This document shows, in pieces, positions 38,157 to 48,038 of a stretch of DNA of 64,000 bases. Each line of letters starts with the position of its first letter. Position 1 is the stretch's first letter. A program made the translations under genes and the position numbers. The notes under the pieces were generated by a model that did no database searches, was not told the DNA's origin, and was given only the letters and a program-made list of their open reading frames with translations. The DNA is taken from contig NZ_CP168034.1 of NCBI RefSeq assembly GCF_041530365.1, positions 310,001-374,000 on the forward strand, read 5' to 3'. This stretch comes from Capnocytophaga sp. ARDL2. GTDB lineage: Bacteria; Bacteroidota; Bacteroidia; Flavobacteriales; Flavobacteriaceae.

Positions 38157-39809
38157 ATGAAAAAAGTTTACTATTTATCTGCCGCTTTGGCAATGGCTTT
38201 AGCAAGCTGTAAAACGACACAGAAAACATCTTGTTGTGCAACTGCTTGCGAATCAAAAACTACTAAATTAGGAATTGCTGACAAAGAATTGCTGACAATG
38301 CCGTCGTATTTTGCAAGTAAAAAAACTGCTTTACCAGAAGAGCAATTGCAAAGATGGTCACACTTGGACTTACACAGAGATTCTGTACCAGGTATGTCTG
38401 TTGACCGTGCGTATGATGAATTGATCAAAGGTAAAAAAGGTTCAAAAGTTGTTGTTGCGGTAATCGACTCGGGTATCGATATTCACCACGAAGATTTGAA
38501 CTACACTATCTGGACCAACAAAAAAGAAATTCCTGGAAATGGTATCGATGACGACAACAACGGATACATCGACGATGTACACGGATGGAATCCTTTGGGT
38601 GGTACTAACGAAGAAAACATGGAGTTTACTCGTATCTTGAAAAAAGGTGACGACGGAACTGCACAGTACCAACGTGCTGTAAAGAAAATGGAAGAGGAAA
38701 AAGCCAATTTGGTACCTTTGAGAATGAGTGCAAACCAATTTAGAAACTCTTACGAATTACTTGTAAAAGCTACAGGTAAAAAAGATTTTGTATTGGCTGA
38801 CTTGGAAAAAGTAAACGCCTCTACAGACGAATTGAAAGAGGCTAAAACTCTTTTTGAACGTTTATTTAAAAATGGTAGAGACGTTTCTATCGTAGAAGCT
38901 ATTGAAAAACAAGCTGATATGTATTCAAAATACTATCTAAACTTGGATTTCAACGGTAGAAAATCAAATGATAATGTTGAAGATATTAGAGATAAATATT
39001 ACGGTGACGGTGATGTGTATGGAGAACCAGAACACGCATTGCACGGTACTCACGTAGCGGGTATTATTGCTCAAAAAAGAGGTAATGACAAAGGTGGTGA
39101 TGGTGTCATCAATGACAATGTAGAAATCATGTCGTTGCGTGCGGTGCCAGACGGTGACGAATACGACAAAGACATCGCGTTGGCTATCCGCTATGCTGTG
39201 GACAACGGAGCAAAAGTAATCAACGGAAGTTTTGGTAAATATTTCGAAACTCATGCAGAATGGGTGTATGACGCTATCGAATATGCTGCAGTAAACGATG
39301 TATTGCTTGTAATGGCAGCAGGAAATGACGCTTTGGATTTGAACGGTGAAGAAACGATTGACCGCTTTCCAAACGACCGTAACATTCTAACAAAAATCAA
39401 CATTGCTCCAAACTTTATATTGGTAGGTGCTTTGAACCCAAAATACGGAGAAGGAATGGTAGCCAACTTCTCAAACTTTGGTAATGTAGATGTGGACGTT
39501 TTTGCACCTGGTGTAAAAATCTATGCTACAGCTCCAGAGGGTGAATACAAATATTTGCAAGGTACCTCTATGGCATCGCCAAATGCTACAGGTGTTGCAG
39601 CAATGATTCGCTCGTACTATCCAACTTTAAAAGCTTGGGAAGTAAAAGAAATCATGAAAGAATCGGGTATCGCAATCGACGGTAAAGTAATCGTTTCTGG
39701 AGACAAAAACGACAAGAGAAACTTCAAAGACATCTCTACTTCTGGTACGATTGTAAACCTTTACAACGCATTGATTTTGGCTGAAAGAAGAGTAAACGCT
39801 AAAAAATAA
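38157..39809 (+). CDS. S8 subtilisin-like peptidase, lipoprotein
   Basis: 550 residues with a lipoprotein signal (YYLSAALAMALASCKTTQ; lipobox Cys at 19), so it is probably membrane-anchored. The catalytic triad is clear: Asp in VIDSGIDIHHEDL (about 103), His in HGTHVAGIIAQ (about 296) and Ser in GTSMASPNATGV (about 470). Between Asp and His lies an unusually long insertion of roughly 190 residues with a charged, helical character, against 30-60 in classical subtilisins. There is no C-terminal T9SS domain. It is a protease of unknown target; a terminator follows. Confidence 0.93.
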   Translation: MKKVYYLSAALAMALASCKTTQKTSCCATACESKTTKLGIADKELLTMPSYFASKKTALPEEQLQRWSHLDLHRDSVPGMSVDRAYDELIKGKKGSKVVVAVIDSGIDIHHEDLNYTIWTNKKEIPGNGIDDDNNGYIDDVHGWNPLGGTNEENMEFTRILKKGDDGTAQYQRAVKKMEEEKANLVPLRMSANQFRNSYELLVKATGKKDFVLADLEKVNASTDELKEAKTLFERLFKNGRDVSIVEAIEKQADMYSKYYLNLDFNGRKSNDNVEDIRDKYYGDGDVYGEPEHALHGTHVAGIIAQKRGNDKGGDGVINDNVEIMSLRAVPDGDEYDKDIALAIRYAVDNGAKVINGSFGKYFETHAEWVYDAIEYAAVNDVLLVMAAGNDALDLNGEETIDRFPNDRNILTKINIAPNFILVGALNPKYGEGMVANFSNFGNVDVDVFAPGVKIYATAPEGEYKYLQGTSMASPNATGVAAMIRSYYPTLKAWEVKEIMKESGIAIDGKVIVSGDKNDKRNFKDISTSGTIVNLYNALILAERRVNAKK

Positions 39810-39824
39810 TCAACCTAATACAAC

Positions 39825-39872
39825 AAAAGTTGTCTAAAAAGTGATACTTTTACTTTTGGACAACTTTTTTTA
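39825..39872 (+). terminator. Terminator of the S8 peptidase gene
   Basis: AAAAGTTGTC (39825-39834) pairs with GACAACTTTT (39859-39868), followed by T-rich sequence, 16 bp after the stop codon. Confidence 0.85.
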
Positions 39873-39884
39873 TTTTTTTAAAAT

Positions 39885-41777
39885 ATGAAAAAAATCATCA
39901 TCTTCTTCTCGTTGATTTCATCAATCACATGGGCTCAACACAACAACCCAAATCCAGGATATTGGCAACAACATGTTGATTATAAAATGGACATACAGAT
40001 GAATGTAAAAAATTTTCAATATTCAGGTACACAAGAATTGATATATACAAACAATTCGCCTGATACATTGAAAAAAGTATTTTATCACCTGTATTTCAAT
40101 GCGTTTCAACCTGGAAGCGAAATGGACGTGCGTCTTACCTCCATTGCCGACCCAGACAAACGTATGGTAAAATCGTTTAAAGGTGGCGATGGCGAACAGG
40201 TAAAAATCAGTAAAATTTCTCAATTGAAACCCAACGAAATTGGCTATATCAAAGTAAAAGAACTTACACAAGATGGCGAACAGGTAAAAACCAAAGTAGT
40301 AGGAACTATTTTGGAAGTTGATTTAGCAAAACCAATTTTGCCAAATTCAAAGACTACATTCAATATGACCTTTGATGGACAAGTACCTGTAATGGTGCGT
40401 CGTGCAGGAAGAAATTCTGCCGAAGGTGTTGCATTGTCTATGTCACAATGGTATCCAAAAATGGCGGAATTTGACTTTGAAGGATGGCATGCCGACCCGT
40501 ATATTGGGCGTGAATTTCACGGAGTTTGGGGAAATTTTGATGTAAAAATTACCTTAGACAAAAACTATACAGTAGGTGCTACAGGATATTTACAAAACAA
40601 AAACGAAATCGGTCACGGATACCAAGATGCAGGAGTAAAAGTTTCGATTCCTAAAAAACAAAAAACTTTGACTTGGCATTTTGTCGCACCGAATGTACAC
40701 GATTTTGCTTGGGGTGCTGACGATAATTTTATCCACGACAAACTTATGGGACCCAACGGAGTAGAATTGCACTTCTTATACAAAAGAGATCGAGAAATCG
40801 TAAAAAACTGGAAAGAATTACAGCCAGCAACTGTAAAATTGTTGGAATACTTTAACGAAACCATTGGTGAATACCCTTACAAACAATATTCGGTAATTCA
40901 AGGTGGTGACGGAGGAATGGAATATGCTATGTGCACCTTGATTACAGGAAAACGTTCATTGCCAAGTTTGGTAGGAGTAACTGCACACGAGTTGGCTCAT
41001 AAATGGTTTCAACATCTATTGGCGACCAACGAAAGCAAACACGAATGGATGGACGAAGGTTTTACAACGTTTATTTCAGATTTTGCTGTAAAAACGGTAT
41101 TGGAAAAAGATTTGCAAGAAGATGAAAACCCTTTTAGAAGCAACTATAACAGTTATTTTTACATGGTGAAAAAAGAACATCAAAATCCATTATCAACCCA
41201 TGCAGATCGTTACGATGACAATATGAATTACGGCATTTCTGCCTATAGCAAAGGAGCGGTTTTCATCACGCAATTGGCGTATGTAATCGGTTGGGACAAT
41301 ACGATGAAAACGCTAAAACGCTTTTACCACGATTACAAATTTTCACACCCAACACCGAACGATTTCAAGCGTACAGCAGAAAGAGTTTCAGGAGCAATTT
41401 TAGATTGGTATTTAGTTGATTGGACACAAACTACAAATACAATAGACTATGCTATCAAAGAACTAAAACAAGAAGAAAACACAGCGAGCTTTACTTTGGA
41501 ACGAATAGAAAAAATGCCTATGCCTATTGATTTGTACGTAGAATATGAGGACGGAAGCATGGAGTCATTTTACATACCAAATACATTGATGCGATGGGAA
41601 AAAGCCAACCCAACACCAGAAATTTCGAGAACCATTTTGAAAGGATGGGATTGGGCACACCCAACTTTTACACACACATTCAATACCAAAGGAAAAAAAA
41701 TCAAACAATTGATTATCGACCCTTCAGAATTAATGGCAGATATTAATAAAAAAGACAATTCAAAGGCTTTGGAATAA
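39885..41777 (+). CDS. M1 family zinc aminopeptidase, secreted
   Basis: 630 residues with a signal peptide (MKKIIIFFSLISSITWAQ). The Zn site HELAHKWFQH lies near 366-375, with the downstream Glu ligand in WMDEGFTTF about 20 residues later. The substrate-binding exopeptidase motif appears as GGDGGMEYAM, a variant of the GxMEN motif with MEY. It removes N-terminal residues from peptides in the periplasm. The C-terminal HEAT-like domain of larger M1 enzymes is absent, as in many Bacteroidota homologues. It lies directly downstream of the S8 peptidase but behind a terminator, so it is probably transcribed separately. Confidence 0.92.
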   Translation: MKKIIIFFSLISSITWAQHNNPNPGYWQQHVDYKMDIQMNVKNFQYSGTQELIYTNNSPDTLKKVFYHLYFNAFQPGSEMDVRLTSIADPDKRMVKSFKGGDGEQVKISKISQLKPNEIGYIKVKELTQDGEQVKTKVVGTILEVDLAKPILPNSKTTFNMTFDGQVPVMVRRAGRNSAEGVALSMSQWYPKMAEFDFEGWHADPYIGREFHGVWGNFDVKITLDKNYTVGATGYLQNKNEIGHGYQDAGVKVSIPKKQKTLTWHFVAPNVHDFAWGADDNFIHDKLMGPNGVELHFLYKRDREIVKNWKELQPATVKLLEYFNETIGEYPYKQYSVIQGGDGGMEYAMCTLITGKRSLPSLVGVTAHELAHKWFQHLLATNESKHEWMDEGFTTFISDFAVKTVLEKDLQEDENPFRSNYNSYFYMVKKEHQNPLSTHADRYDDNMNYGISAYSKGAVFITQLAYVIGWDNTMKTLKRFYHDYKFSHPTPNDFKRTAERVSGAILDWYLVDWTQTTNTIDYAIKELKQEENTASFTLERIEKMPMPIDLYVEYEDGSMESFYIPNTLMRWEKANPTPEISRTILKGWDWAHPTFTHTFNTKGKKIKQLIIDPSELMADINKKDNSKALE

Positions 41778-41789
41778 AATAGACAACCA

Positions 41790-41828
41790 AAAAAACTGTT
41801 TAATCAACGATTAAGCAGTTTTTTTTGT
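41790..41828 (+). terminator. Terminator of the M1 peptidase gene
   Basis: AAAAACTG...TTAATC-aac-GATTAA...CAGTTTTTTTT forms a long stem with a U-tract, about 13 bp after the stop codon. Confidence 0.88.
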
Positions 41829-41867
41829 TAAAAAAACCAAAGGCTTTTTCTTTTTTTAGAAAAAAAT

Positions 41868-41897
41868 TTGCAGATTAAAATCAATACATTACCTTTG
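41868..41897 (+). promoter_or_regulatory. Promoter of the TSP3-OmpA gene
   Basis: TTG (41868-41870), a 19-bp spacer and TACCTTTG (41890-41897) fit the flavobacterial consensus exactly, 35 bp upstream of the ATG. Confidence 0.8.
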
Positions 41898-41932
41898 TGG
41901 ATAACATTATTCAATGTAAAAAATAATAATAT

Positions 41933-43399
41933 ATGAAACATTTAAACAAAGTTTTATCTGCGGTATTGTTGATGTCAGGAATGACATCTCAAGCACAAAA
42001 TGCAGATCAACCATGGTCAGTAACTGTGGGGATGAATGCTTTAGATGGTGCTCGCGTTAGTACTGCTAGCGATATTAGACACCAATTGGGGCAGTATTTT
42101 CAAACAGACAATTGGAGCATTTTGCCTTCAGTTTCTACTTTGAATGTATCACGTAGTGTTTACAAAAACTTTTCAGTAGGAGTTACAGGATCTGTAAACA
42201 GATTGGAAAGATTTGTAGATTACACAGGCGGAACTAGAACTTTAGTACCTACAAATTTGATGTACTACGGAGTTGACGGACAAATCAAGTACAGCTTTGG
42301 TACTTTGAAAGGATGGTTTGACCCATCTGTATTTGTTGGCGGAGGTTACACGTTCTTAGGAAAAGCATCGTCAGGTCACGTAGGTGGAGGATTAGGAGTT
42401 ACTTTTTGGGTAACTGAAAACATCGGATTATCTGCTTCTTCTACTTACAAACACCAATTAGAAGACACTAGAGTATTGAACCTTGACGTACCTTCTCACT
42501 TACAACACATTGTAGGAGTTTCATTCCGTTTTGGAGGTAAAGATACTGACGGAGACGCAATCCTTGACAAATATGATGAGTGTCCAGAAGTAAAAGGATT
42601 GAAAGAATTTAACGGATGTCCTGATACTGACGGAGATGGAATTCCAGATCACAAAGACGAATGTCCATACTTCCCAGGTAAAGCTGAGTACAATGGATGT
42701 CCTGATACTGACGGAGACGGAGTGCCAGATCACCAAGACGAATGTCCAGAAGTTCCAGGTGTGGCTAAATTTAACGGATGTCCTGACACTGACAGAGACG
42801 GAGTGCCAGATCACCAAGACGAGTGTCCTACAGTAGCTGGAGAAGTAAAATTCAAAGGATGCCCTGACACAGACAAGGACGGAGTGCCTGATAGCGAAGA
42901 CAAATGTCCTACTACTCCAGGTCCAAAAGAAAACCAAGGATGCCCTTGGCCAGATATGGATGGAGACGGAGTGCCAGATAAAGACGACGAATGTCCTTCA
43001 GTAGCTGGACCTGCTTCAAACAAAGGATGTCCTGAAGTAAAAGCTGAAACTATCAAAAAATTGAACGACTACGGAAAAGTAATCCTTTTCAACACAGGTA
43101 AATTTACTTTCCAACAAAGTTCGTACAAAGTATTGGATAGCATGGCTGAAATCATGAAAGAATTCCCTAACGCTAAATTTGCAATCGAAGGTCACACTGA
43201 CAGCACTGGTTCTGATAAAATCAACCAACCATTGTCTGCAAACCGTGCAAATGCAGTAAAAGAATACTTGATTTCTAAAGGAATCTCTGCTAACCGTTTG
43301 ACTTCAGAAGGTTTTGGTTCTTCAAAACCAGTTGACACAAACGCTACTGCAGCAGGACGTGCAAACAACAGACGTACTGAAGTAAGATTAGTAAAATAA
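41933..43399 (+). CDS. OmpA family outer-membrane protein with thrombospondin type-3 repeats
   Basis: 488 residues: signal peptide ([22 protein letters not shown]), an N-terminal beta-barrel (about 25-200), then six calcium-binding TSP3-type repeats ([15 protein letters not shown] and variants, about 203-365), and a C-terminal OmpA domain (about 375-488) with the peptidoglycan-binding segment [20 protein letters not shown] and the end [13 protein letters not shown]. It is a typical abundant structural porin of flavobacteria that ties outer membrane to peptidoglycan. A strong promoter and terminator suggest high single-gene expression. Confidence 0.95.
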   Translation: MKHLNKVLSAVLLMSGMTSQAQNADQPWSVTVGMNALDGARVSTASDIRHQLGQYFQTDNWSILPSVSTLNVSRSVYKNFSVGVTGSVNRLERFVDYTGGTRTLVPTNLMYYGVDGQIKYSFGTLKGWFDPSVFVGGGYTFLGKASSGHVGGGLGVTFWVTENIGLSASSTYKHQLEDTRVLNLDVPSHLQHIVGVSFRFGGKDTDGDAILDKYDECPEVKGLKEFNGCPDTDGDGIPDHKDECPYFPGKAEYNGCPDTDGDGVPDHQDECPEVPGVAKFNGCPDTDRDGVPDHQDECPTVAGEVKFKGCPDTDKDGVPDSEDKCPTTPGPKENQGCPWPDMDGDGVPDKDDECPSVAGPASNKGCPEVKAETIKKLNDYGKVILFNTGKFTFQQSSYKVLDSMAEIMKEFPNAKFAIEGHTDSTGSDKINQPLSANRANAVKEYLISKGISANRLTSEGFGSSKPVDTNATAAGRANNRRTEVRLVK

Positions 43400-43415
43400 T
43401 CTCACACTATAACAC

Positions 43416-43445
43416 AAAAAAGCAGCCTTATCGGCTGCTTTTTTT
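43416..43445 (+). terminator. Terminator of the TSP3-OmpA gene
   Basis: AAAAAGCAGCC-ttat-cGGCTGCTTTTTTT, a strong GC stem followed by a U-tract, about 20 bp after the stop codon. Confidence 0.92.
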
Positions 43446-43519
43446 GTTTATACACTCTCTTTATCAATGCTTTTGTATATTTTCAAGTGAAAAATAAATT
43501 AAAAAATCTCAAATAATTT

Positions 43520-43548
43520 TTGCAATCAAAAATAATTACTTACATTTG
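43520..43548 (+). promoter_or_regulatory. Promoter of tRNA-Cys
   Basis: TTG (43520-43522), an 18-bp spacer and TACATTTG (43541-43548), 17 bp before the tRNA. Confidence 0.78.
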
Positions 43549-43565
43549 CAATGTCTTATACAAAA

Positions 43566-43636
43566 GGCATCTTGTCCGAGTGGCTAGGAAGCGGTCTGCA
43601 AAACCGTCTACAGCGGTTCGAATCCGCTAGATGCCT
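43566..43636 (+). tRNA. tRNA-Cys (GCA)
   Basis: Acceptor GGCATCT (43566-43572) pairs with AGATGCC (43629-43635). The discriminator is T636, the U73 identity base of Cys tRNAs. The anticodon stem-loop CGGTCTGCAAAACCG carries GCA. The T-arm has GGTTCGAATCC. CCA is not encoded. Confidence 0.96.
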
Positions 43637-43637
43637 C

Positions 43638-43668
43638 AAAAAAAGCAGTCATAAATGACTGCTTTTTT
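43638..43668. terminator. Bidirectional terminator between tRNA-Cys and the thioesterase gene
   Basis: AAAAGCAGTCA-taaa-TGACTGCTTTT with A/T tracts on both sides; it ends the tRNA and the converging minus-strand gene, whose stop lies at 43667. Confidence 0.9.
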
Positions 43669-44161
43669 ATTTAAACTCCGCCGGATCTATCGACTCGTTT
43701 GGAAATGGCAACGCCTTAATATCTTCTTTGGTTAAAACTTTCGTTTTAAACGTTTTTACTTGATGGATTACCTCAACCATCTCCAAAGGCGGAATCGTGG
43801 ATTTACGAGCTCGCATATCTATCCAAACTCCTGTTGCTTCGGCTGTCGCACAATGCGTACCGTCTGGTAGATAAAACTTGTGAATAAATCGATAAATTCC
43901 TCCGTCATCTGATATCCCATCCAATTCCAAACTTACTATCACCTCCTGCCCCATATACATCTCTTTGAAAAACGAATATCGCTCATGCAAAATCACTGAA
44001 CCTATCCCCCATTTGCTCAATTCTCGCATTCCAATTCGATGTTTATTCATAAACGCCATTCGCGTCTGTGCACAATAGGCTACGTAAGCCGTATTTGCCA
44101 AGTGCATGTTGGCATCTAAATCACTCCAACGCACTTCAAATTTGTGAAAAAATGTGTTCAT
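43667..44161 (-). CDS. Acyl-CoA thioesterase, hotdog fold
   Basis: 164 residues in the 4HBT family. The start FHKFEVRWSDLDANMHLANTAY carries the catalytic Asp/Asn-type pattern (DLDxNxHxxN) of hotdog thioesterases. A central helix CAQTRMAFMNKHRIG and strands (SVILHERYSFFKEMYMGQEV) follow. It hydrolyses acyl-CoA thioesters, substrate unknown; probably cytoplasmic. It is a single gene ending in a terminator shared with tRNA-Cys. Confidence 0.88.
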   Translation of the reverse strand: MNTFFHKFEVRWSDLDANMHLANTAYVAYCAQTRMAFMNKHRIGMRELSKWGIGSVILHERYSFFKEMYMGQEVIVSLELDGISDDGGIYRFIHKFYLPDGTHCATAEATGVWIDMRARKSTIPPLEMVEVIHQVKTFKTKVLTKEDIKALPFPNESIDPAEFK

Positions 44162-44245
44162 TATTTATGTTTTTCTATGATTTCAAAAATATGGATATCT
44201 TCTAAAAGTGCAATTTATGTAGAAAAAATGTGAAATCAATACAAT

Positions 44246-44292
44246 AGATACAAATTGCGTAGCAATTTGTACGGGCGAATTGCAATTGTTTC
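44246..44292. repeat. Palindromic dispersed repeat
   Basis: ACAAATTGC-gta-GCAATTTGT is followed by ACGGGCGAATTGCAATTGTT. This motif type is a familiar intergenic repeat; it lies in the upstream gap of the thioesterase gene. Confidence 0.5.
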
Positions 44293-44332
44293 ACCAGTCG
44301 CAAGCTCGTGTTACTCCTACTATTCACTCCAA

Positions 44333-47092
44333 TCAAAACCTCCAATACAAATTGGCAAAATATGTGGTGCCATACGCATAAAAATACCTTGTACCAAATG
44401 TGGCTATTCCACTGGCGGTTGATTTGTTCATTTCTCGATAATTGGCGGCTCGGGATTGTTCAAAACCTCCTGTTTTGTACATTTTTCCAAATACATTATT
44501 GGCTGAAATGAATACGCCTACAAAATGCTTTTTGATACGCCACGATTTTCCGCCTTGCAAACTCAACGAAAACACCGATGGCAATTTTTCTTGTGCTAAA
44601 AAATGCTTGGCTTTGTCCAAATCTATTTCTGGGAAAGACATTCCTCCGCTATTAGGCTGTGCAAAAAACTGTTGTGTACGCAACAACGGAGCTATTTCTA
44701 TATAGGAGTCGGCAAAATAATGTCCTTGTGCGACTACCCACCAAAAATTAGGGTCTCTGTATTCCACTCCCAACGAAAATGCCTTGTGTGGTGTATTTCC
44801 CAATTTGTAATTTTTTATCATTGCCTTGCCATAATCCACCAAAGGCTCTTTGCCTTCCAATACGCGACCGTCTATATGCAATTGTAAATCGGCATCGTCT
44901 GAATACCTCGAATCTGCCAATGAAGCTGCTCCATAAATTTTTACAGTACTGCTCAACGGATATTCTACTCCCAATTCTACACCTGCTGCCTCTTTGCTGA
45001 TGTTTTGCAAACTCTCGGCTACAAAATATTGGTCTATTTCGTCCAAATCGATTCCATCGGCATAGAAAAAATTCAATCGTGTCGCATCTTTTGTATAATT
45101 GTAATAAGCGGTAATTCTCGCTTTCAAATTCAATGCTTTTACAATATAACTCACATCTCCTCCGTAAATTTTCTCAGACTGCATTTGTGGCAATACTCCG
45201 TGATAATTGCGAATATTGGGATACACATTGCGAATAGCAGGTGCTTTTCCGTAAAAAAATCCATTGGTTTCTACAAATTGATTACCTTTGATTTGATAAG
45301 ATATTCCTGTTTTGATTCCGCCGTTTTTAAAGTTGATAGCTTCTCCTTTACCATACGAATCATTGGGAAATAATCCATTTTTGTAAAACCCTTCTCTTTG
45401 AAATTGATTGAAAACCACTTGAGTTCCCACAAAGGCATTCCATTTTTTCTTTTGAAAAAGAATATTGTTGAAAATTGTTACATCAGAAGCATGAATGGCG
45501 TAATGATAGCCATATTTTCCCCCTCGATGAATGGTTCGATTCGGCTGATTCAAATCGGAAATTCCATAATCTCCACTGTAAAATGAGAAAGGTTCAATCA
45601 TCGGAGCATCGCCCAATAAATCTTCTATTCGTCGATAATTTTCCGAATACAGTTTGCGGTATCTTACCCCTGATTGAAAACTAAAATTTGAAGGCAATTG
45701 ACCTGAATAATACACCGAAGCAAAGGCTGTTTTATCTTGATTGACATCGGCAGAAAGCACATACAACGCCTGATTGTTGATTTTATTGGCATGGTACAAT
45801 TTGTTCCAGTTTATCTGTCCGTTTTGTAGGAAAAATATTCGAGCAATTGCCGCTCGTTGATGATTGGGCGTCCACTCGGGAATGTCTGAATAATTGTTGT
45901 GCAAATTCAAATAATAACTTGGCAAATTGCGGTAATAAGTTGGGTCAGGATTATTTACACCGCTGTAATCCAATCGTGAGTGAGCAATACTTCCCCATTG
46001 ATAGCCCAAATGTGCTTCAAATTGTGAAGTTTGAGATATTTTCCATTCATAATTCAACGAAATCATAGGTTCGTCCACCGTACGATAACGAGAATTTCGC
46101 TTTTTTCCATTTTGCCAACCCCAAAACGAATTGTATTTTTCGCCCTTCAAATCGATGACTTCCTGTGTATTGACTGAGTTTTTCCCTCGTTTATTCATTG
46201 CCCAAGTAGCTGTAAGATAGAGGCTATGTTGGTCATTCCATTGTTTTTCTACAGAGGCAAACAAAGATTTGGCATCATAATCTGTACCTTCAAAATAGGC
46301 TTCGTCTGCTCTTCTGTACGACCCCGAAAGTACATAGCCCCAACCGTTTTTGTTGATCCCCGAATTGTGCGTAAACATCACTCGTGTATTGTAATTGGTA
46401 TTACTCCCCATCACAGAAACACGCGTGCCACGAGCAATATTAGACACTTTGGGATTCAGTACCAAACTCCCCAAAGCTCCACCAAATCCATGAGCAAAGA
46501 CACGAATACCGCTGTAAAACTCTTGACTACGCAACACATCGTTGAGTCCGCCCCAATTGGCATATTGCGGACGACCGTCTTGCAATTTATTGATTTGCAA
46601 ACCATTGAAAATCACCACTCCGTGATTGTTTTCCAACATACGAAAGCGAAATCTCGCCTGACCCCAACCAAAAGAAGCCATTTGTTCAAAAATATCACGA
46701 GAAGATTGAAGCAACACCATCGACAATTCCGAATTATCACTCTCTTCGAGAAGTTCTTCGTCTGTAATTAAAATCCCTTGTTCAAAGGCGGTTTGCTGAG
46801 GTTTTTGAAGTATAATGGTATAAAAATCTTGAAGATTTTCTGGAGAATCGATGGTCAATTCTTCCAAAAAATAGGAATCTTTTTCAAATACAAAAGAAAC
46901 AGGAAAGTCTATTGGGTCTATCCATTGAAAAAAACCCAAAGAATCGCTAAGCACATATTTATCAAATGCTTTTAGTGTTATTTTTACCTCCGAAAGATGA
47001 TTTTGGGTATGAGCATCTATTATTTTTCCTTGAAATTCCTGTCCAAAAGTCATCTGTGTAAAAAACATCCATAGATAAACTAATTTTTTCAT
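44333..47092 (-). CDS. TonB-dependent outer-membrane receptor
   Basis: 919 residues with a signal peptide (MKKLVYLWMFFTQMTFG). A carboxypeptidase-regulatory-like domain (about 20-100; GKIIDAHTQNHLSEVKITL) is followed by a plug domain (about 110-235; FGWGQARFRFRMLENNHGVVI, GLNDVLRSQEFYSG) and a 22-strand-type barrel ending in aromatic YFANLYWRF. It imports an unidentified ligand using TonB energy. No SusD partner or metal gene lies beside it, so the ligand cannot be named; the plug sequence is not of the SusC type. It appears intact. Confidence 0.88.
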   Translation of the reverse strand: MKKLVYLWMFFTQMTFGQEFQGKIIDAHTQNHLSEVKITLKAFDKYVLSDSLGFFQWIDPIDFPVSFVFEKDSYFLEELTIDSPENLQDFYTIILQKPQQTAFEQGILITDEELLEESDNSELSMVLLQSSRDIFEQMASFGWGQARFRFRMLENNHGVVIFNGLQINKLQDGRPQYANWGGLNDVLRSQEFYSGIRVFAHGFGGALGSLVLNPKVSNIARGTRVSVMGSNTNYNTRVMFTHNSGINKNGWGYVLSGSYRRADEAYFEGTDYDAKSLFASVEKQWNDQHSLYLTATWAMNKRGKNSVNTQEVIDLKGEKYNSFWGWQNGKKRNSRYRTVDEPMISLNYEWKISQTSQFEAHLGYQWGSIAHSRLDYSGVNNPDPTYYRNLPSYYLNLHNNYSDIPEWTPNHQRAAIARIFFLQNGQINWNKLYHANKINNQALYVLSADVNQDKTAFASVYYSGQLPSNFSFQSGVRYRKLYSENYRRIEDLLGDAPMIEPFSFYSGDYGISDLNQPNRTIHRGGKYGYHYAIHASDVTIFNNILFQKKKWNAFVGTQVVFNQFQREGFYKNGLFPNDSYGKGEAINFKNGGIKTGISYQIKGNQFVETNGFFYGKAPAIRNVYPNIRNYHGVLPQMQSEKIYGGDVSYIVKALNLKARITAYYNYTKDATRLNFFYADGIDLDEIDQYFVAESLQNISKEAAGVELGVEYPLSSTVKIYGAASLADSRYSDDADLQLHIDGRVLEGKEPLVDYGKAMIKNYKLGNTPHKAFSLGVEYRDPNFWWVVAQGHYFADSYIEIAPLLRTQQFFAQPNSGGMSFPEIDLDKAKHFLAQEKLPSVFSLSLQGGKSWRIKKHFVGVFISANNVFGKMYKTGGFEQSRAANYREMNKSTASGIATFGTRYFYAYGTTYFANLYWRF

Positions 47093-47179
47093 AACAGAAA
47101 TTGATTTATAGTTCTTATTCTGCCCTAAAATTAAGAAAATATTTAAAAATAAAAAAAATAGAAACCAAAAGATTTATTT

Positions 47180-47629
47180 TCAGTTTCTATTTTTCTTTTT
47201 GTATATTTTAGATTTTAAATCATCCATAGTAATAAAAATATGTCTGTAACCTTTTTTAGTTAACTCTTTTATCAATTCTTTATCACCACTCAAAATTTTA
47301 TGCCTATACTGTAAATAAAAAGCAATAATAAGGAGAGTCATCTGGATCAATATCATAAGTTATTTTTTCAGACTGAATTATATTTTCTTTTGAGATGCTT
47401 TCAGACAACAAAACGGTAAAGTCTTTCGTTAATTTTCAAATTCTTTTTGAATCTCTTGCTTATTTCTATTTAAATAGCCTTGTATTTCAGACAAATGCTC
47501 CTCTATTTCCTCCAAAAGATAATTGGGAACTAAAAACTGAATACTAGTATCCTTTAATAATTTAGCTACATTTCCTTTGGGAGAAATCAAAGCATTATAT
47601 ATAAAATTTGTATCTGTAATAACAATCAT
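47180..47629 (-). pseudogene. PIN-domain toxin remnant with frameshifts
   Basis: The first 66 codons read MIVITDTNFIYNALISPKG, the first acidic site of a PIN nuclease, then stop at 47429. The homologous reading continues in other frames: DFTVLLSESISKENIIQ...DIDPDDSPYY (conserved central Asp residues) and then IAFYLQYRHKILSGDKELIK with KKGYRHIFITMDDLKSK to the stop at 47180. At least two frame changes separate these three parts. An intact gene would encode about 150 residues of a VapC-like RNase. It is preceded by a likewise broken antitoxin gene. Confidence 0.72.
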
Positions 47630-47641
47630 AACAGACCATAA

Positions 47642-47875
47642 TTAAGCAATCTTGTTATAAAACCTTTCAGCAGCAGATTTTTTTGTTTTTTTGGACAATT
47701 TTTCAACAAATTATTTTTCTTCCAACGATAAATCACTTTCGAAAAAATCATTTTCTACACCTTCTTCCTTTTCATTCTTTACTTCTTTTACTATTACAAA
47801 ATCAAAGGTTTTTAGATAATTTATCAAATTAGTCGCTATACTACTATTACTATTTATACTTACAACATATCACAT
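47642..47875 (-). pseudogene. Antitoxin remnant with in-frame stops
   Basis: Read on the minus strand from an ATG at 47875, codon 2 is TGA; the frame then gives YVVSINSNSSIATNLINYLK, a Glu/Lys-rich middle ending DLSLEEK, a TAA stop, and afterwards FVEKLSKKTKKSAAERFYNK and a final stop at 47642. About 78 codons in total. Its place 12 bp upstream of the PIN remnant and its small size fit the antitoxin of a VapBC-like pair. Homology is inferred from this arrangement, not from a recognised antitoxin motif. Confidence 0.5.
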
Positions 47876-48007
47876 AATTATATTATCTTTTTCAAAAATA
47901 GATTATTTTTTTAAACACAACTATATGATTCATAGAAATTTCACAATAAATGATGTTTCATTTACAATAAACTAAAAATACAAAAAGCAAATTTTAGGAT
48001 AAAATAG

Positions 48008-48015
48008 TACCTTTG
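48008..48015 (+). promoter_or_regulatory. -7 promoter element of the endo/exonuclease gene
   Basis: TACCTTTG, 23 bp upstream of the ATG; the matching -33 element is not clear. Confidence 0.5.
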
Positions 48016-48038
48016 TTTATCTGAAAAATAAAATCAAT

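Noticed and set aside
47429..47629. A 66-residue PIN protein as an intact gene
   Set aside because: The rest of the PIN domain is visible in other frames directly downstream, so it is a fragment.
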